Shown here in pieces: positions 1 through 8,074 of a stretch of 23,831 nucleotides of DNA. This stretch comes from Desulfovibrio sp. (lineage in GTDB: Bacteria > Desulfobacterota > Desulfovibrionia > Desulfovibrionales > Desulfovibrionaceae). Each line of letters opens with the position of its first letter. Within the stretch, counting starts at the first letter, position 1. The translations under genes and the position numbers were made by a program. The stretch covers positions 1 through 23,831 of the forward strand of contig JALHHV010000026.1 in NCBI GenBank assembly GCA_022837365.1, written 5' to 3'. The notes under the pieces were generated by a model that was given only the letters and a program-made list of their open reading frames with translations, ran no database searches and was not told the DNA's origin.

Positions 1-108
1 GAACGCGCGTTCCGCGTCGTCGGCGACGACGGCTTCGAAATACTGGCCCAGCGTCAGGTTCAGGACGCGGGCGCTGAGGGTGTCGTCTTCGACAATGAGG
101 GCTCGCAT
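1..108 (-). CDS. Response regulator receiver domain protein (partial, N-terminus only)
   Basis: The minus strand reads ATG at 108-106 and stays open for 36 codons to the window edge, so only the N-terminus is visible. The protein starts MRALIVEDDTLSARVLNLTL, which is beta-1 and the acidic E-D-D pocket of a CheY-like receiver domain, followed by helix 1. A GGAGG Shine-Dalgarno sits 5-6 bases upstream of the ATG, which fixes the start. The gene lies downstream of rrf2 on the same strand, 204 bases away, with a possible terminator between them, so it is probably a separate transcription unit. Output domain and target cannot be known from this fragment. Confidence 0.85.
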   Translation of the reverse strand, partial: MRALIVEDDTLSARVLNLTLGQYFEAVVADDAERAF

Positions 109-265
109 GTGGCCTCCGGGCGCGCGCTGTCGTCGTTCCGTTCCCGCGCCGTGCGCGGAAACGTTGCGGATAGCCCGCGTAATGTAGCGTGGAATGCCCG
201 GAAAAAGGAAGGGTGATTTTGCCGCGACGGAAGCGGGGGCCACCACGGGCGGAAAAGCGGGCGCG

Positions 266-304
266 GGCCGTCCGTGCCGGGGGGATGGGGGGGGAGGGAC
301 GGCC
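266..304 (-). terminator. Candidate terminator after rrf2
   Basis: GGCCGTCC (266-273) is exactly complementary to GGACGGCC (297-304), giving an 8-bp stem just past the rrf2 stop at 313. In the minus direction the hairpin is followed by GC-rich sequence and a short TTTT about 10 bases on, so it is a weak intrinsic terminator at best. The loop contains runs of 6 and 8 G on the plus strand (279-294). It probably marks the end of the hmc-rrf transcript. Confidence 0.4.
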
Positions 305-312
305 GCCCCGGC

Positions 313-765
313 TCAGTCCTGGGCGTGGGGCGAGATGTGGCAGGCGTTCTTGGGGCAGAGGCTGGCGTCGCGCATCAGGTCGGCCAGGGTGAAGCTGTTG
401 AGCTTCTTGTACATGGCGCGCGAGGCCTCGTCCCAGATGGTGCGCGTCAGGCACACGGCCATGCGCGGGCAGCAGGGGTTTTCCTCGTCGCAGGTGTAGG
501 GGGCCAGCGATTCCTCCAGCGCGAACACCACGTCGCCCACGGGAATCTCCGAGGCGGGCTGGGTAAGCTGGTAGCCGCCGTGCGCCCCCAGTGTGCTGCG
601 GATGTAGCCGGCCTTGCGCAGCACCCGGATGAGCTTTTCCAGGTACTTGACGGAAATGCCCTGCCGCTTGGCAATGTCGCGGATGGACACGGGGGCTTCC
701 GTGCCGTGCATGGCGATGTCGAGCAGCATGCGGGTGCCGTAACGGCTGCGGGTGGTCAGTTTCAT
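313..765 (-). CDS. rrf2: Rrf2 family transcriptional regulator, regulator of the hmc operon
   Basis: A 150-aa protein of normal Rrf2/IscR length. An N-terminal winged helix-turn-helix (about residues 1-65, MKLTTRSRYGTRMLLDIA) is typical of the family. Cysteines at 92, 98, 99 and 105 match the IscR Fe-S ligand spacing (92/98/104), so a redox-active iron-sulfur cluster is likely. Two more cysteines (137, 142) lie in the tail. Last gene of the hmc unit, 65 bases after rrf1. The ATG at 765 is chosen because the family always begins with this MKLT/S-type sequence; its Shine-Dalgarno is poor. Literature on D. vulgaris describes rrf1-rrf2 as negative regulators of hmc. The palindrome at 8055-8074 is a plausible binding site (inference). 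Confidence 0.93.
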   Translation of the reverse strand: MKLTTRSRYGTRMLLDIAMHGTEAPVSIRDIAKRQGISVKYLEKLIRVLRKAGYIRSTLGAHGGYQLTQPASEIPVGDVVFALEESLAPYTCDEENPCCPRMAVCLTRTIWDEASRAMYKKLNSFTLADLMRDASLCPKNACHISPHAQD

Positions 766-830
766 GCGCGTAGGGTGTGGTTTGCGGCGGTGCCCTTCCG
801 CCGGGTCGCGTTGCGTGGCGTTGCGTCCCG

Positions 831-1217
831 TCATTCCCCGAGGGCCCGCCGCACGATGCCCAGCATCAGGTCCGGGTCGAACGGCTTGTCCACGGTGCCC
901 ACGGCGTTGGGCACCATCAGGTGCAGCCCGCCAAGGCCGGTCACCAGCACCACGGGGATGTGCGCGCCGCCGGGCAGGTCCATCAGTTCGCGGTACACGC
1001 GCGGACCCCACTGGCGGGGCATCTCCAGGTCCAGGGTGACCAGGTCGGGCCGCCGGGCACGGGCCATTTCCACGGCGTCGGGGCCTTCGGTGGCCGCGTC
1101 GGCCCGGTAGCCGTTGGTTCTGAACAGCGAGACGAGGTAGGCGGCTATGTCCGGGTCGTCCTCTACCACCAGGATGGCCTTGGCCGGGGTGTTCCGGTCC
1201 TGGGTGGCGTTGGCCAT
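831..1217 (-). CDS. rrf1: Single-domain response regulator Rrf1
   Basis: A 128-aa CheY-like protein made only of a receiver domain. Acidic residues E19-D20-D21, phospho-acceptor D63 (in TLDLEMP), the T/S switch region around T93 and K111 (VDKPF) are all present. There is no DNA-binding domain, so it must act through a partner. Start chosen at 1217 (MANATQD) because GGAG lies 7 bases upstream; an in-frame ATG at 1268 would add 17 low-complexity residues with no ribosome site. It sits between hmcF (173 bases upstream) and rrf2 (65 bases downstream). In D. vulgaris it is part of the hmc operon and involved in its repression. Its cognate kinase is not evident here. Confidence 0.92.
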   Translation of the reverse strand: MANATQDRNTPAKAILVVEDDPDIAAYLVSLFRTNGYRADAATEGPDAVEMARARRPDLVTLDLEMPRQWGPRVYRELMDLPGGAHIPVVLVTGLGGLHLMVPNAVGTVDKPFDPDLMLGIVRRALGE

Positions 1218-1296
1218 GCGTCGCTCCGGGCCTCCGTTTGCGGGCCGGGCCGGGGCCGCCGGTTTCACCTTGCGGCGGACGGGCGGCGTTCGGCGG

Positions 1297-1327
1297 GCCG
1301 GGCGGGGGGTGGCTCTCCCCGCCCGGC
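1297..1327 (-). promoter_or_regulatory. Intercistronic hairpin 2 between hmcF and rrf1
   Basis: GCCGGGCGGGG (1297-1307) pairs perfectly with CCCCGCCCGGC (1317-1327), an 11-bp all-GC stem with a 9-base loop. No T-run follows in the minus direction, so it looks more like an mRNA processing or stability element or a weak attenuator than a true terminator. It lies in tandem with the hairpin at 1345-1383. Confidence 0.5.
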
Positions 1328-1344
1328 GGCCATGCAGTCGCGTG

Positions 1345-1383
1345 CGGGGCGCGGGTCTTGTCGTGCAAGGCCCGCGCGCCCCG
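1345..1383 (-). promoter_or_regulatory. Intercistronic hairpin 1, just after hmcF
   Basis: CGGGGCGCGGG-T-CTTG (1345-1360) folds onto CAAG-G-CCCGCG(CG)CCCCG (1366-1383) with a 5-base loop, a G/T-type internal mismatch and a 2-base bulge. It starts 7 bases past the hmcF stop codon. The position suggests 3'-end protection of the hmcA-F message or partial attenuation before rrf1-rrf2; the sequence alone does not decide. Confidence 0.5.
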
Positions 1384-1390
1384 GCGCGCT

Positions 1391-2782
1391 CTATTCGTCT
1401 TCTTCCTGCGGCTTCAGGTGCTCGGGCACGATGACCATGCCGATGAGCAGCGGCTTCAGGAACGACCAGCGGATGCCGATCTCGTATTCTTCCTCAAGGT
1501 CGCGGATGGCGTCCCAGCAGTTGTGGCAGGGCGCCACCACCAGCTTGCAGCCGGTGGCCAGGATTTGGTCGCGCTTGGTCTTCAGGGCCACGTTGCGCTG
1601 GTGCCGGTAGCGGCCGATGCCGTTGAACCCGCCCCCGCCGCCGCAGCAGTAGTTGTGCTCGCGGTTGGGAGCCATTTCGTGGAAGTCTTCCGCGATATAG
1701 CTCATGATGATGCGGGTATGCCTGGCAAGGCCGTGGTTGCGCACGTAGTTGCAGGAATCCTGCAAGGTCACGGGTTCCTTGATGCGCTTTTCCGGGTCGA
1801 TCTTCAGCTTGCCGGTGGTCAGCGCTTCGGACACCCATTCCACGTAGTGCAGGAAGGGCACCGGGGTCCGGCCGTCGGGGCGGCCCGCCCAGTAGGGGCC
1901 TTCGATGACCGTGGCGCGGTGGGCGTGGCCGCACTCGGTGCCCACCACGCGCTTGGGCCGCAGCTTGTCCACGGCCGCGTACACCCGCTCCACCTGCATC
2001 TTGCAGCCCGCCCAGTCGCCGGCGAACATGGTCAGCGAGGTCTGTTCCCAGCCTTCGCTGGGCACGGTCCAGTTCTCGCCCGCGAGGTGGAACAGGATGG
2101 CGGCCTCGGCCAAGTCTTCGGGGTAGTGCTTGGGCTCGCGGGCGTTCAGCACGTACATGGTGTCCGCGTCTTCCTTGTCGACGGGGATCTCCAGGCCCGG
2201 CCATTCCTCTTGCTGTTCCTCGGCCATCCATTCGCAGGTTTCCACCCAGTCTTCGGTGGTCACGTCCATCTGCGCCCCGTACACGCGGTGCATGCCGGAG
2301 CCGATCTTCAGTTCCCACGGCACGAAGCCCTGCGAGAAGAGCAGGCCGCGCAGGTAGCTGAACATGACGCCCATGTCGATGCCGTGGGGGCAGTACATGC
2401 CGCAGCGGTTGCAGCAGGTGCACTGCGACCACGCCACTTCCATGGCGTGCATCATGAACGCGGTGTCCACCTCGCCCTTCTTGCGCACGATCTCGCCGAG
2501 GGTGGACTGGATCTTGTAGGCGGGCACCTGCTTGGGGTCGCGGTCGTTGACCCGGTACAGGAAGCAGCTGTCGGCGCACATGCCGCAGTGGGCACAGATT
2601 TCCAGCCACGTCTTGGTGCGCGATTGCAGGGTTTTCTGCAGCGAGGTCTTCAACGCCTCGACGTCGACCTCCAGCTCGGCCATTTCCTTGTAGTATTGCG
2701 CGCCGCCCTTGTCGCCGAGCAGGGACTTGAGGTCCTCTTCGGTGTTGACCGGGCGTCTGTTGCAGAACGTTCCTTCAGGCAT
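1391..2782 (-). CDS. hmcF: HmcF, cytoplasmic iron-sulfur subunit of the Hmc complex
   Basis: A 463-aa protein related to the HdrD/GlpC-type (CCG) iron-sulfur family. Two ferredoxin-like [4Fe-4S] motifs are visible: C63-C66-C69-C73 (CAHCGMC..C) and C121-C124-C127-C131 (C..CNRCGMYC). The C-terminal half carries cysteine-rich CCG-type signatures, [16 protein letters not shown] and APCHNCWD, that in heterodisulfide reductases bind a catalytic cluster. There is no signal peptide or membrane segment, so it should sit on the cytoplasmic face and pass electrons to or from an unknown cytoplasmic acceptor. ATG at 2782 is preceded by AGGAGC. It follows hmcE by 51 bases. Length and gene order match D. 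vulgaris HmcF. Confidence 0.95.
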   Translation of the reverse strand: MPEGTFCNRRPVNTEEDLKSLLGDKGGAQYYKEMAELEVDVEALKTSLQKTLQSRTKTWLEICAHCGMCADSCFLYRVNDRDPKQVPAYKIQSTLGEIVRKKGEVDTAFMMHAMEVAWSQCTCCNRCGMYCPHGIDMGVMFSYLRGLLFSQGFVPWELKIGSGMHRVYGAQMDVTTEDWVETCEWMAEEQQEEWPGLEIPVDKEDADTMYVLNAREPKHYPEDLAEAAILFHLAGENWTVPSEGWEQTSLTMFAGDWAGCKMQVERVYAAVDKLRPKRVVGTECGHAHRATVIEGPYWAGRPDGRTPVPFLHYVEWVSEALTTGKLKIDPEKRIKEPVTLQDSCNYVRNHGLARHTRIIMSYIAEDFHEMAPNREHNYCCGGGGGFNGIGRYRHQRNVALKTKRDQILATGCKLVVAPCHNCWDAIRDLEEEYEIGIRWSFLKPLLIGMVIVPEHLKPQEEDE

Positions 2783-2833
2783 GGGATGCTCCTTTCGTGT
2801 CCGTCACACGCAGATCATGGAACGGCCGGGCCG

Positions 2834-3514
2834 CTACCAGGGGAAGGCCGCCCCGCGGCTGTAGCCGCCGCGCTTGATGGCGTAGTCCATGCCGAGCTGG
2901 CCGCGCGACATGAAGAACAGCACGATGTGGGACAGCTTGGTGAACGGGGCCACGATGAGCAGCAGTTCGCCCGTGATGATGTGGGCGAGCAGCCACGCCT
3001 CGTAGTTGCCCACGTGCAGCCGGGCCACGAAACCGGTGACGAACGGCGCCGCCGAAACGGCGAGGATGAACCAGTCGTAGGCGGTGGTGAGGATGCGCAC
3101 CTCGGTGAGGGCGATGCGCCGCAGCGCGATCATGACCAGGCCGATGATGGCGGCCACCGTCAGCGCGTCGGCGATGCCCATGGGCAGCACCGGCAGGCTG
3201 AAGCCGAACCGCTCGGCCAGGATGATGTTGTGCCCCGCGAGGAACAGCGGCACCAGCACCGCGCCGATGTGGAACAGGAAGAACGCCACGGCGAAGTAGG
3301 GCTGTTCGCGCCAGCTGTAGGTGCCGAAGGGCACCATCCACTTCAGGGCGGAATGGATGCCGCCCTTCAGGCCGTGCGCCAGGTGCGGGCCGTAGGCCAC
3401 GCGGTCGAGCTGCCAGCTCAGGCCGCGCACGTACCAGACCACGCGCGCCGCGAGGCCGCCGAAGAAGACCAGCAGCGCCACCCACAGCATGGGACCGGTG
3501 AGGAATGCGTACAT
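2834..3514 (-). CDS. hmcE: HmcE, NarI-like membrane cytochrome b-type subunit of the Hmc complex
   Basis: A 226-aa hydrophobic protein with about five membrane segments (starting MYAFLTGPMLWVALLVFFGG) and several histidines in or next to helices, in HLAHG, FHIGAV, HNII and LAHIITGELLL. This resembles the nitrate reductase gamma/DsrM family, which binds b-type haem. It likely carries electrons across the membrane towards HmcF. The stop TAG at 2834 ends the protein in GAAFPW. A start at 3514 is supported by an AGGAG about 5 bases upstream. It lies downstream of an unusually long 119-base gap after hmcD that contains a palindromic element (see 3532-3622). Confidence 0.93.
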   Translation of the reverse strand: MYAFLTGPMLWVALLVFFGGLAARVVWYVRGLSWQLDRVAYGPHLAHGLKGGIHSALKWMVPFGTYSWREQPYFAVAFFLFHIGAVLVPLFLAGHNIILAERFGFSLPVLPMGIADALTVAAIIGLVMIALRRIALTEVRILTTAYDWFILAVSAAPFVTGFVARLHVGNYEAWLLAHIITGELLLIVAPFTKLSHIVLFFMSRGQLGMDYAIKRGGYSRGAAFPW

Positions 3515-3531
3515 GGTTTGCTCCTATGGCA

Positions 3532-3622
3532 GGCCATGTTTACAGGTGGATCTTTCGCCCGTTGGCGGCGTCAGGCTTCGCCAGCCATTCCAACGAACGA
3601 AATCTCTCACTGTAAACACGCC
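3532..3622. repeat. Long imperfect palindrome between hmcD and hmcE
   Basis: TGTTTACAG (3537-3545) is perfectly inverted as CTGTAAACA (3610-3618). Further in, CGTTGG pairs with CCAACG, TTTCG with CGAAA, and TGGCG with CGCCA, so almost the whole segment can fold into one hairpin. Outside, GGC (3532-3534) and GCC (3620-3622) add a few pairs. No reading frame is present. All other hmc junctions from hmcA to hmcE are 1-21 bases, so this looks like an inserted palindromic element or an intra-operon mRNA control element. It shares only short words with the 16816/21009 repeats and is kept separate. Confidence 0.6.
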
Positions 3623-3633
3623 CTGGTCACTGC

Positions 3634-3771
3634 TTAGTATTTGCGGATCTTCTTGTCGCGCCCGGTAAGGAACAGCCAGTAGCACACGAAGCCCACCAGG
3701 GTGGCGCCCATCAGCAGATAGGTGATGTTCTTGGTGTGCAGCATGAACTCGTGCAGGGTATGGATTTCCAT
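3634..3771 (-). CDS. hmcD: HmcD, small membrane subunit of the Hmc complex
   Basis: A 45-aa protein starting MEIHTLHEFMLHTKNITYLL and ending GRDKKIRKY. One membrane segment (about residues 17-36, YLLMGATLVGFVCYWLFL) is followed by a basic cytoplasmic tail. Gene order and size match the tiny HmcD subunit of D. vulgaris, whose role in the complex is unknown. The start at 3771 has a strong AAGGAG 6-7 bases upstream, and the gene begins 19 bases after the hmcC stop. Confidence 0.92.
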   Translation of the reverse strand: MEIHTLHEFMLHTKNITYLLMGATLVGFVCYWLFLTGRDKKIRKY

Positions 3772-3790
3772 AGCGTGCTCCTTGGCGGCC

Positions 3791-4957
3791 CTAGTGGGCA
3801 TCCTTGTATTCGGGATGCTCGTACAGCACCGGCATGCGCGTGGCGATGAACCGGTAGACCGTGATGATGAGCGTCACGATGAACACCGAAACGCCGATCT
3901 CCATCCAGTGCGGGAAGTAGCGGTCGGCGGCGGGCAGGTTCCAGTTGAAGGCGATGAGCGAGACGTTGAAGCGGTTCACCACGATGCCGAGCACCGCGAA
4001 GATCGACGCCACGCGCACCAGGATGATGTTCTTCTCGCGCACGCCGAGGGCGTACAGGAACGAGGGCAGCGCCACGAACCCGAACATCTCGACCAGGAAC
4101 CACGCCCCGTAGCCGGTGGCGAGGTAGGCCCAGTCGTTGTCCATGGCGATGTCCATGATCTTGATGAAGAAGTACCCGGCAAGCACGAACGAGGCGGCCT
4201 TGCCGAAGCCGAAGACCACGCCCTCGGCCTCCTTCAGGTGGGTTTCGTCCATCTTGTGGTGCAGGCCCCTGTGGGCCAGCGTGCCTTCGAAGATGACCAT
4301 GGAAAGGCCCGCCACCATGGACGAGATGAAGAAGAACACCGGCAGGAAGCTGGAGTACCACAGGGGGTGCAGCTTGCCGGGGGCGATCAGGAACAGCGCG
4401 CCCAGCGACGACTGGTGCAGGGTGGACAGCACCACCCCGAAGATGGTCAGCATCAGGGTCAGCTTGACGACCACGTTGCGGATCTTGCGCAGGCCCAGCC
4501 ACTCCAGCGCCGCCGGGGACCATTCCACGAACAGCACGGTGAGGTAGGTGGCCACGCACAGGCCCACTTCGAACAGCAGCGAGGTGGTGCCCTGCGAGTA
4601 CACCAGCGGGTAGGGCAGGCGCAGCGGGTGGCCCAGGTCGTAGTGCAGCGCCACGACCACGAAGAAGTAGCCGAGGAACGCCGTGGTGATGGCCGGGCGC
4701 ACCGCCGAGTGGTAGCGCTTCATCCCGAACAGGTAGCACGCGGCCGAGGTGACGTAGCCGCCGGCGGCCAGGGCCACGCCGCACAGCAGGTCGAACCCGA
4801 TCCAGATGCCCCACGGGTTGTTGTCGGACAGGTTGGTGACGGCCCCGATGCCCTGGGTGAAGCGGATGAAGGTGATCACCGCGCCCACGGCAAGGATGAT
4901 GCCCGTGATGATGTTGCCGGGCGTGAACAGGCCGCTCTTGGTGTTGGCGTCATGCAT
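3791..4957 (-). CDS. hmcC: HmcC, NrfD/PsrC-like integral membrane subunit of the Hmc complex
   Basis: A 388-aa polytopic protein with about ten hydrophobic helices and the family features of NrfD/PsrC/DsrP quinone-interacting or ion-translocating subunits, including FVEWSPAALEWLGL and GKLHPLWYSS. It pairs with HmcB as the membrane anchor of a CISM-type module. Two in-frame ATGs exist, at 4966 and 4957. The GGAGG at 4967-4971 abuts the first but is 9 bases from the second, so 4957 (MHDANTKSG) is preferred. With that start, hmcB ends at 4959, one base before hmcC begins, giving tight translational coupling. Confidence 0.94.
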   Translation of the reverse strand: MHDANTKSGLFTPGNIITGIILAVGAVITFIRFTQGIGAVTNLSDNNPWGIWIGFDLLCGVALAAGGYVTSAACYLFGMKRYHSAVRPAITTAFLGYFFVVVALHYDLGHPLRLPYPLVYSQGTTSLLFEVGLCVATYLTVLFVEWSPAALEWLGLRKIRNVVVKLTLMLTIFGVVLSTLHQSSLGALFLIAPGKLHPLWYSSFLPVFFFISSMVAGLSMVIFEGTLAHRGLHHKMDETHLKEAEGVVFGFGKAASFVLAGYFFIKIMDIAMDNDWAYLATGYGAWFLVEMFGFVALPSFLYALGVREKNIILVRVASIFAVLGIVVNRFNVSLIAFNWNLPAADRYFPHWMEIGVSVFIVTLIITVYRFIATRMPVLYEHPEYKDAH

Positions 4958-4958
4958 G

Positions 4959-6077
4959 TTATGCATCCTCCTTGCCTTCGCCGTCGTCGCCGGTTTCGGC
5001 GCTCTGGCCTTCGGCGCGCAGGGCGGCGAACTTCTCTTCGAACGCCTGCTCCGCCTGTTCCATGGCCTTCTTGACCTCGCGGGCCACCGCGGCGTCCTTT
5101 TCCTTGGCCGCCTTGGCCAGGGCGGAGTTCATGGCGCTCTCGGCGTCGGCCTTGGCCTTGGCCAGCGCCGCCTGCACGGCTTCCTCGCGCTCTTCGGCCG
5201 CGACCTTTTCCTTGCGCTTGGAGATGGCGTAGGCGCCGGTCAGCAGCACCGGCCAGATGCCCACCACCATGGGCACGGAGCCCAGGGCCCCGGCCGTATA
5301 CTCCGGCGCGGACTTGCTGCCCATTTCCTGCTGGCCCACGGCCTCGAAGGGCACGCCCGCCAGGTACATCCACGCCGTGCCGCCCATTTCCAGTTCACCG
5401 TAGATGTGGTCCTGGTAGCGGCCGGGGTTGGTGCGGATGCGGTCGCGCGCGATGCGCAGCAGGTCGTCGCGCTTGCCGAAGGTCAGGGCCTCCTTGGGGC
5501 AGGCCTCGACACAGCCGGGCAGCTTGCCCTCCTGGATGCGCGGGTGACACATGGTGCACTTCCGGATCAGCGGGTCGAAGGGCTCGTCGTACTGGAACGT
5601 GGGCACGTTGAACGGGCACGCGATCATGCAGTAGCGGCAGCCCACGCACAGGCTGCCGTCGTAGGTGACGGAGCCGTCGGGGTTCTTGGTGAACGCCTTG
5701 ACGAAGCAGGCCGAGGCGCAGGCGGGTTCCAGGCAGTGGTTGCACTGCTGCTTGCGGAACACCGGATGGTCCAGCCCGGCCACGTTGTACTTGTTGACCA
5801 CCGTCCAGTTGTCCGGGTCGGTACGGCGGGATTTCTCCAGCACGGTGAGGTCGTCGAACTTCACCTTGGGCGCGGGCAGGTCGTTCACCTCGTTGCAGCC
5901 CTGCTCGCACTTGCGGCAGCCGATGCAGCGGGTGGTGTCGTGCAGCACCCCGTAACTGTCCTTGTAGCCCTTGAAGCTCTGGTTGCCCGCCGCGACGGCC
6001 TTTTTCGCGCCAACAGCGCTCATGGCCGTGGAAACACCGGCGGTGCCCAGCAGGGTCAGGAATCTTCTCCTGTTCAT
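4959..6077 (-). CDS. hmcB: HmcB, periplasmic 4x[4Fe-4S] ferredoxin subunit of the Hmc complex
   Basis: A 372-aa protein. The N-terminus [11 protein letters not shown] is a twin-arginine-type signal, so it should be exported. Sixteen cysteines form four ferredoxin motifs: C51/54/57/61, C112/115/120/124, C144/147/150/154 and C174/177/189/193, as in DsrO/PsrB proteins. A single membrane helix lies near residues 263-285, followed by a charged alanine/glutamate-rich, probably coiled-coil tail (about 288-372). HmcB should relay electrons from HmcA to HmcC. AAGGAG lies about 6 bases upstream of the ATG. It starts 21 bases after the hmcA stop. Confidence 0.95.
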   Translation of the reverse strand: MNRRRFLTLLGTAGVSTAMSAVGAKKAVAAGNQSFKGYKDSYGVLHDTTRCIGCRKCEQGCNEVNDLPAPKVKFDDLTVLEKSRRTDPDNWTVVNKYNVAGLDHPVFRKQQCNHCLEPACASACFVKAFTKNPDGSVTYDGSLCVGCRYCMIACPFNVPTFQYDEPFDPLIRKCTMCHPRIQEGKLPGCVEACPKEALTFGKRDDLLRIARDRIRTNPGRYQDHIYGELEMGGTAWMYLAGVPFEAVGQQEMGSKSAPEYTAGALGSVPMVVGIWPVLLTGAYAISKRKEKVAAEEREEAVQAALAKAKADAESAMNSALAKAAKEKDAAVAREVKKAMEQAEQAFEEKFAALRAEGQSAETGDDGEGKEDA

Positions 6078-6098
6078 GGATAACTCCTTACCGGTTTC

Positions 6099-7747
6099 CT
6101 ATTTCGCGCGTTCCTTGTGACACTCGGCGCAGGCCGTATCCGCGGGCTTTTCCAGCTTCATGCGGTTGTGGCAGCCCATGCACTGCTGGTGGTAGGCAGC
6201 CTTCAGGCCGGGGCGGTCGCCCTTGGCCGGGTCGAAGGGCTTGCCATGGCAGCTGGCGCACTTGGGCGGCGTCTTGCTGACGGGGCTGTTGTGATGGCAG
6301 CCCGCGCACACGGTGGCCTTGTCGGTGTGGAACGTGGCGGCCAGCTTGTCGTCGCCGATGGCGGCCATCAGGGTGTTGATGATCTTGCGGTGCGGCAGCT
6401 TCGAGGGTTCGTACTTGTCGGACAGCACGCCGATGGTCACGAACTCGGGGATGTCGTCGGCGGGCAGGGTGCCCTTGGTGGTGCGGCGGACGGCCAGGGT
6501 GGCGGCGGCCACTTCGGCGCGCTGCTCCTTGGGGGCCTTCAGCAGGGCGCCGTCGGCCACGGCCTTGGCGTCCAGCGGGCCGGAGGGCCCGACCGGGTCG
6601 GCGTGGCACACCGCGCAGGCGGCGGCGGACTGGGGCTTGGCGCCGGTCTTCATGAAGCCGTGGCAGCCCGCGCAGGACGGGGTCTGCACCTTCTGGTTGT
6701 GGCAGCCCACGCAACTCTTCATGGAGTCGGGCTGGTGCATGGCCTTCTCGATCTGCACGAAGCTGCCGTCCTTCACGCCTTCCAGCGTGTGGCAGGTGGT
6801 GCAGTTGTCGATCTGTTGCTGGCCGCTTCGTGCACCTTGTGGTTGAAGGCCACGGGCTTCATGGTGCCCTTCATGCCCTTGGGCGCGTCCTTTCCGGTTT
6901 CGGGCAGGACCATGGCGGCGTCGGGCTGGCCGCGTTCCAGGCGGGGCACGTCGCGCACCACCTTGAACTTGGCCTGCATGGCCGGGTCGTGGCAGCCCGC
7001 GCAGGACACCGGGCCGGAATCGGCCTTGGCCGGGGCGGCGGCCACGCCGCGGTGGCAGGTGATGCACTGGGTGTGCGCCGCCTCGCGCAGCGAGGGCTTC
7101 TTCTCCACGCGCGCGGCGCCGTGGCAGGCGCGGCAGGAGTCTTCCTTGTTCTTGACCCACGCGAGCTTCTTGGCGGCCTCGTCGTACACGTGGTGGCAGG
7201 CGCCGCAGTTCTTCTGCGGGTCGTTCACCGGCGCGATGGCCTTGGCGGCCACGTGGCGGTAGTGCAGCGACTTGTCGAGGCCGATCTGCTTCCACGAGGA
7301 AGCCACGGGCTTCGGGTTGTGGCACGAGCGGCATTCGCCGTCCTGCGGCCCGGTCTTCCTGCCCGCCTTGGCCTGCTCGGTGTGACAGCCGATACAGTTG
7401 GCGTGGTAGATATTCTTGAGGTCGGCGGCGGTGGTGTCCTCAAGGCGCATGAACTTGAGCGACATCTTGCCCTTGTCGTCGTTCTTGTGGCAGGTGGCGC
7501 ATTCCTTGCCGGGCGCGGCGACCTTGGCCACGGCCTCGGAATGCCGATCGTGCGGGAAGGTGACCTTCGGCAACTCCAGGTCGCCGAATTTCGCCATGAC
7601 GCCGATCTCCACCAGGTCGGCGCGCTGCTCGCCCGTGGAGCCGGGAAGGGGCTTCGTCGTGCCCCGCGCATCCAGCCCGAAGACCGTGACCGCGGCCACG
7701 GCGACCAGAGCTCCCGCCCATCGCAGCAGTGATTTCGCGTTCATCAT
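6099..7747 (-). pseudogene. hmcA: HmcA, high-molecular-weight multihaem cytochrome c, with a frame-breaking deletion
   Basis: Periplasmic electron-accepting subunit of the Hmc complex. The N-terminus MMNAKSLLRWAGALVAV is a Sec signal peptide; the start at 7747 has AAGGA 8 bases upstream. The first frame (7747 to about 6820) carries seven CXXCH motifs: CATCH, CIGCH, CRSCH, CGACH, CRACH, CITCH, CAGCH. After KVHEAASN the frame must shift; the second frame (about 6815 to 6099) begins QQIDNCTTCH and carries eight more, CTTCH through CAECH, ending KERAK. The family has 16 haems. D. vulgaris HmcA, as I remember it, has an extra CRTCHH (haem 8) exactly at this junction. About 22 or 25 bases, a 3n+1 deletion, are therefore missing at 6813-6820. 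Both halves are otherwise well conserved with no stops, so a sequencing or assembly error is as likely as real inactivation. Confidence 0.9.
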
Positions 7748-7800
7748 AGTGGCAGTCCTTTGAGATGAGTGAAACGCTTCCTCTGACAACCCTCAGTCGT

Positions 7801-7841
7801 CGTGCCGCCAGCCGGTTCCCTGCGGCTTGCGCGGCGGCACG
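7801..7841 (-). promoter_or_regulatory. Leader hairpin upstream of hmcA
   Basis: CGTGCCGCC (7801-7809) pairs perfectly with GGCGGCACG (7833-7841), and GCCG (7811-7814) pairs with CGGC (7823-7826) inside. It ends about 54 bases before the hmcA start, within the presumed 5' leader. No T-run follows on the minus strand, so an mRNA stability or translational role is more likely than termination. Confidence 0.45.
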
Positions 7842-8020
7842 GTCGGACAGAGCCCTGCCACGAAGCGGAACTGCGCCGACGCCCCCCATGCCGGGGCGCC
7901 CGCGCTGGTCCGGGTCGTGGTTCCTCCCTGTGGCGTTCGCGCTGTTCCGGTGCGTATCCCCGATGTGTGCAGTGACGCCGTGTGGTTACGTGGCACCATC
8001 AGGTCCCCTCGCCGGGGTGT

Positions 8021-8045
8021 TTCCGGCCGTTGGCGTCGGCCGGAA
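8021..8045 (-). promoter_or_regulatory. Hairpin at the presumed 5' end of the hmc leader
   Basis: TTCCGGCCG (8021-8029) is perfectly inverted as CGGCCGGAA (8037-8045) with a 7-base loop. It lies immediately downstream, in the hmc direction, of the operator-like palindrome at 8055-8074. If transcription starts nearby, it would cap the 5' end of the hmc message. Confidence 0.5.
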
Positions 8046-8054
8046 GGCGCGCGA

Positions 8055-8074
8055 ATACCCTACCTCTAGGGTAT
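8055..8074. promoter_or_regulatory. Perfect palindrome, candidate Rrf2 operator of the hmc operon
   Basis: ATACCCTA (8055-8062), CCTC, TAGGGTAT (8067-8074): an 8-bp perfect inverted repeat with a 4-base spacer, 308 bases upstream of hmcA. The ATA outer ends and the size resemble IscR/Rrf2-family operators. Minus-strand promoter-like words lie upstream: TTGACG (8121-8116) and TTGATT (8110-8105), but with only weak -10 matches (TACCTC or TAGGAA). The site would then overlap or lie just downstream of the start of transcription, as expected for a repressor. The assignment to Rrf2 is inferred from context. Confidence 0.55.

Noticed and set aside
3532..3622. Third copy of the 16816/21009 hairpin repeat
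   Set aside because: Only 7-9 base words are shared and the stem sequence differs; treated as an independent palindrome.
1238..3637. 799-codon plus-strand open frame opposite hmcF/hmcE
   Set aside because: Antisense shadow of GC-rich codons; His/Ala/Val-rich with no family features, while the minus strand encodes clear Hmc subunits.
7748..7789. Earlier hmcA start (MSEEAFHSSQ)
   Set aside because: Would precede the Sec signal peptide and has no ribosome site; AAGGA supports 7747.
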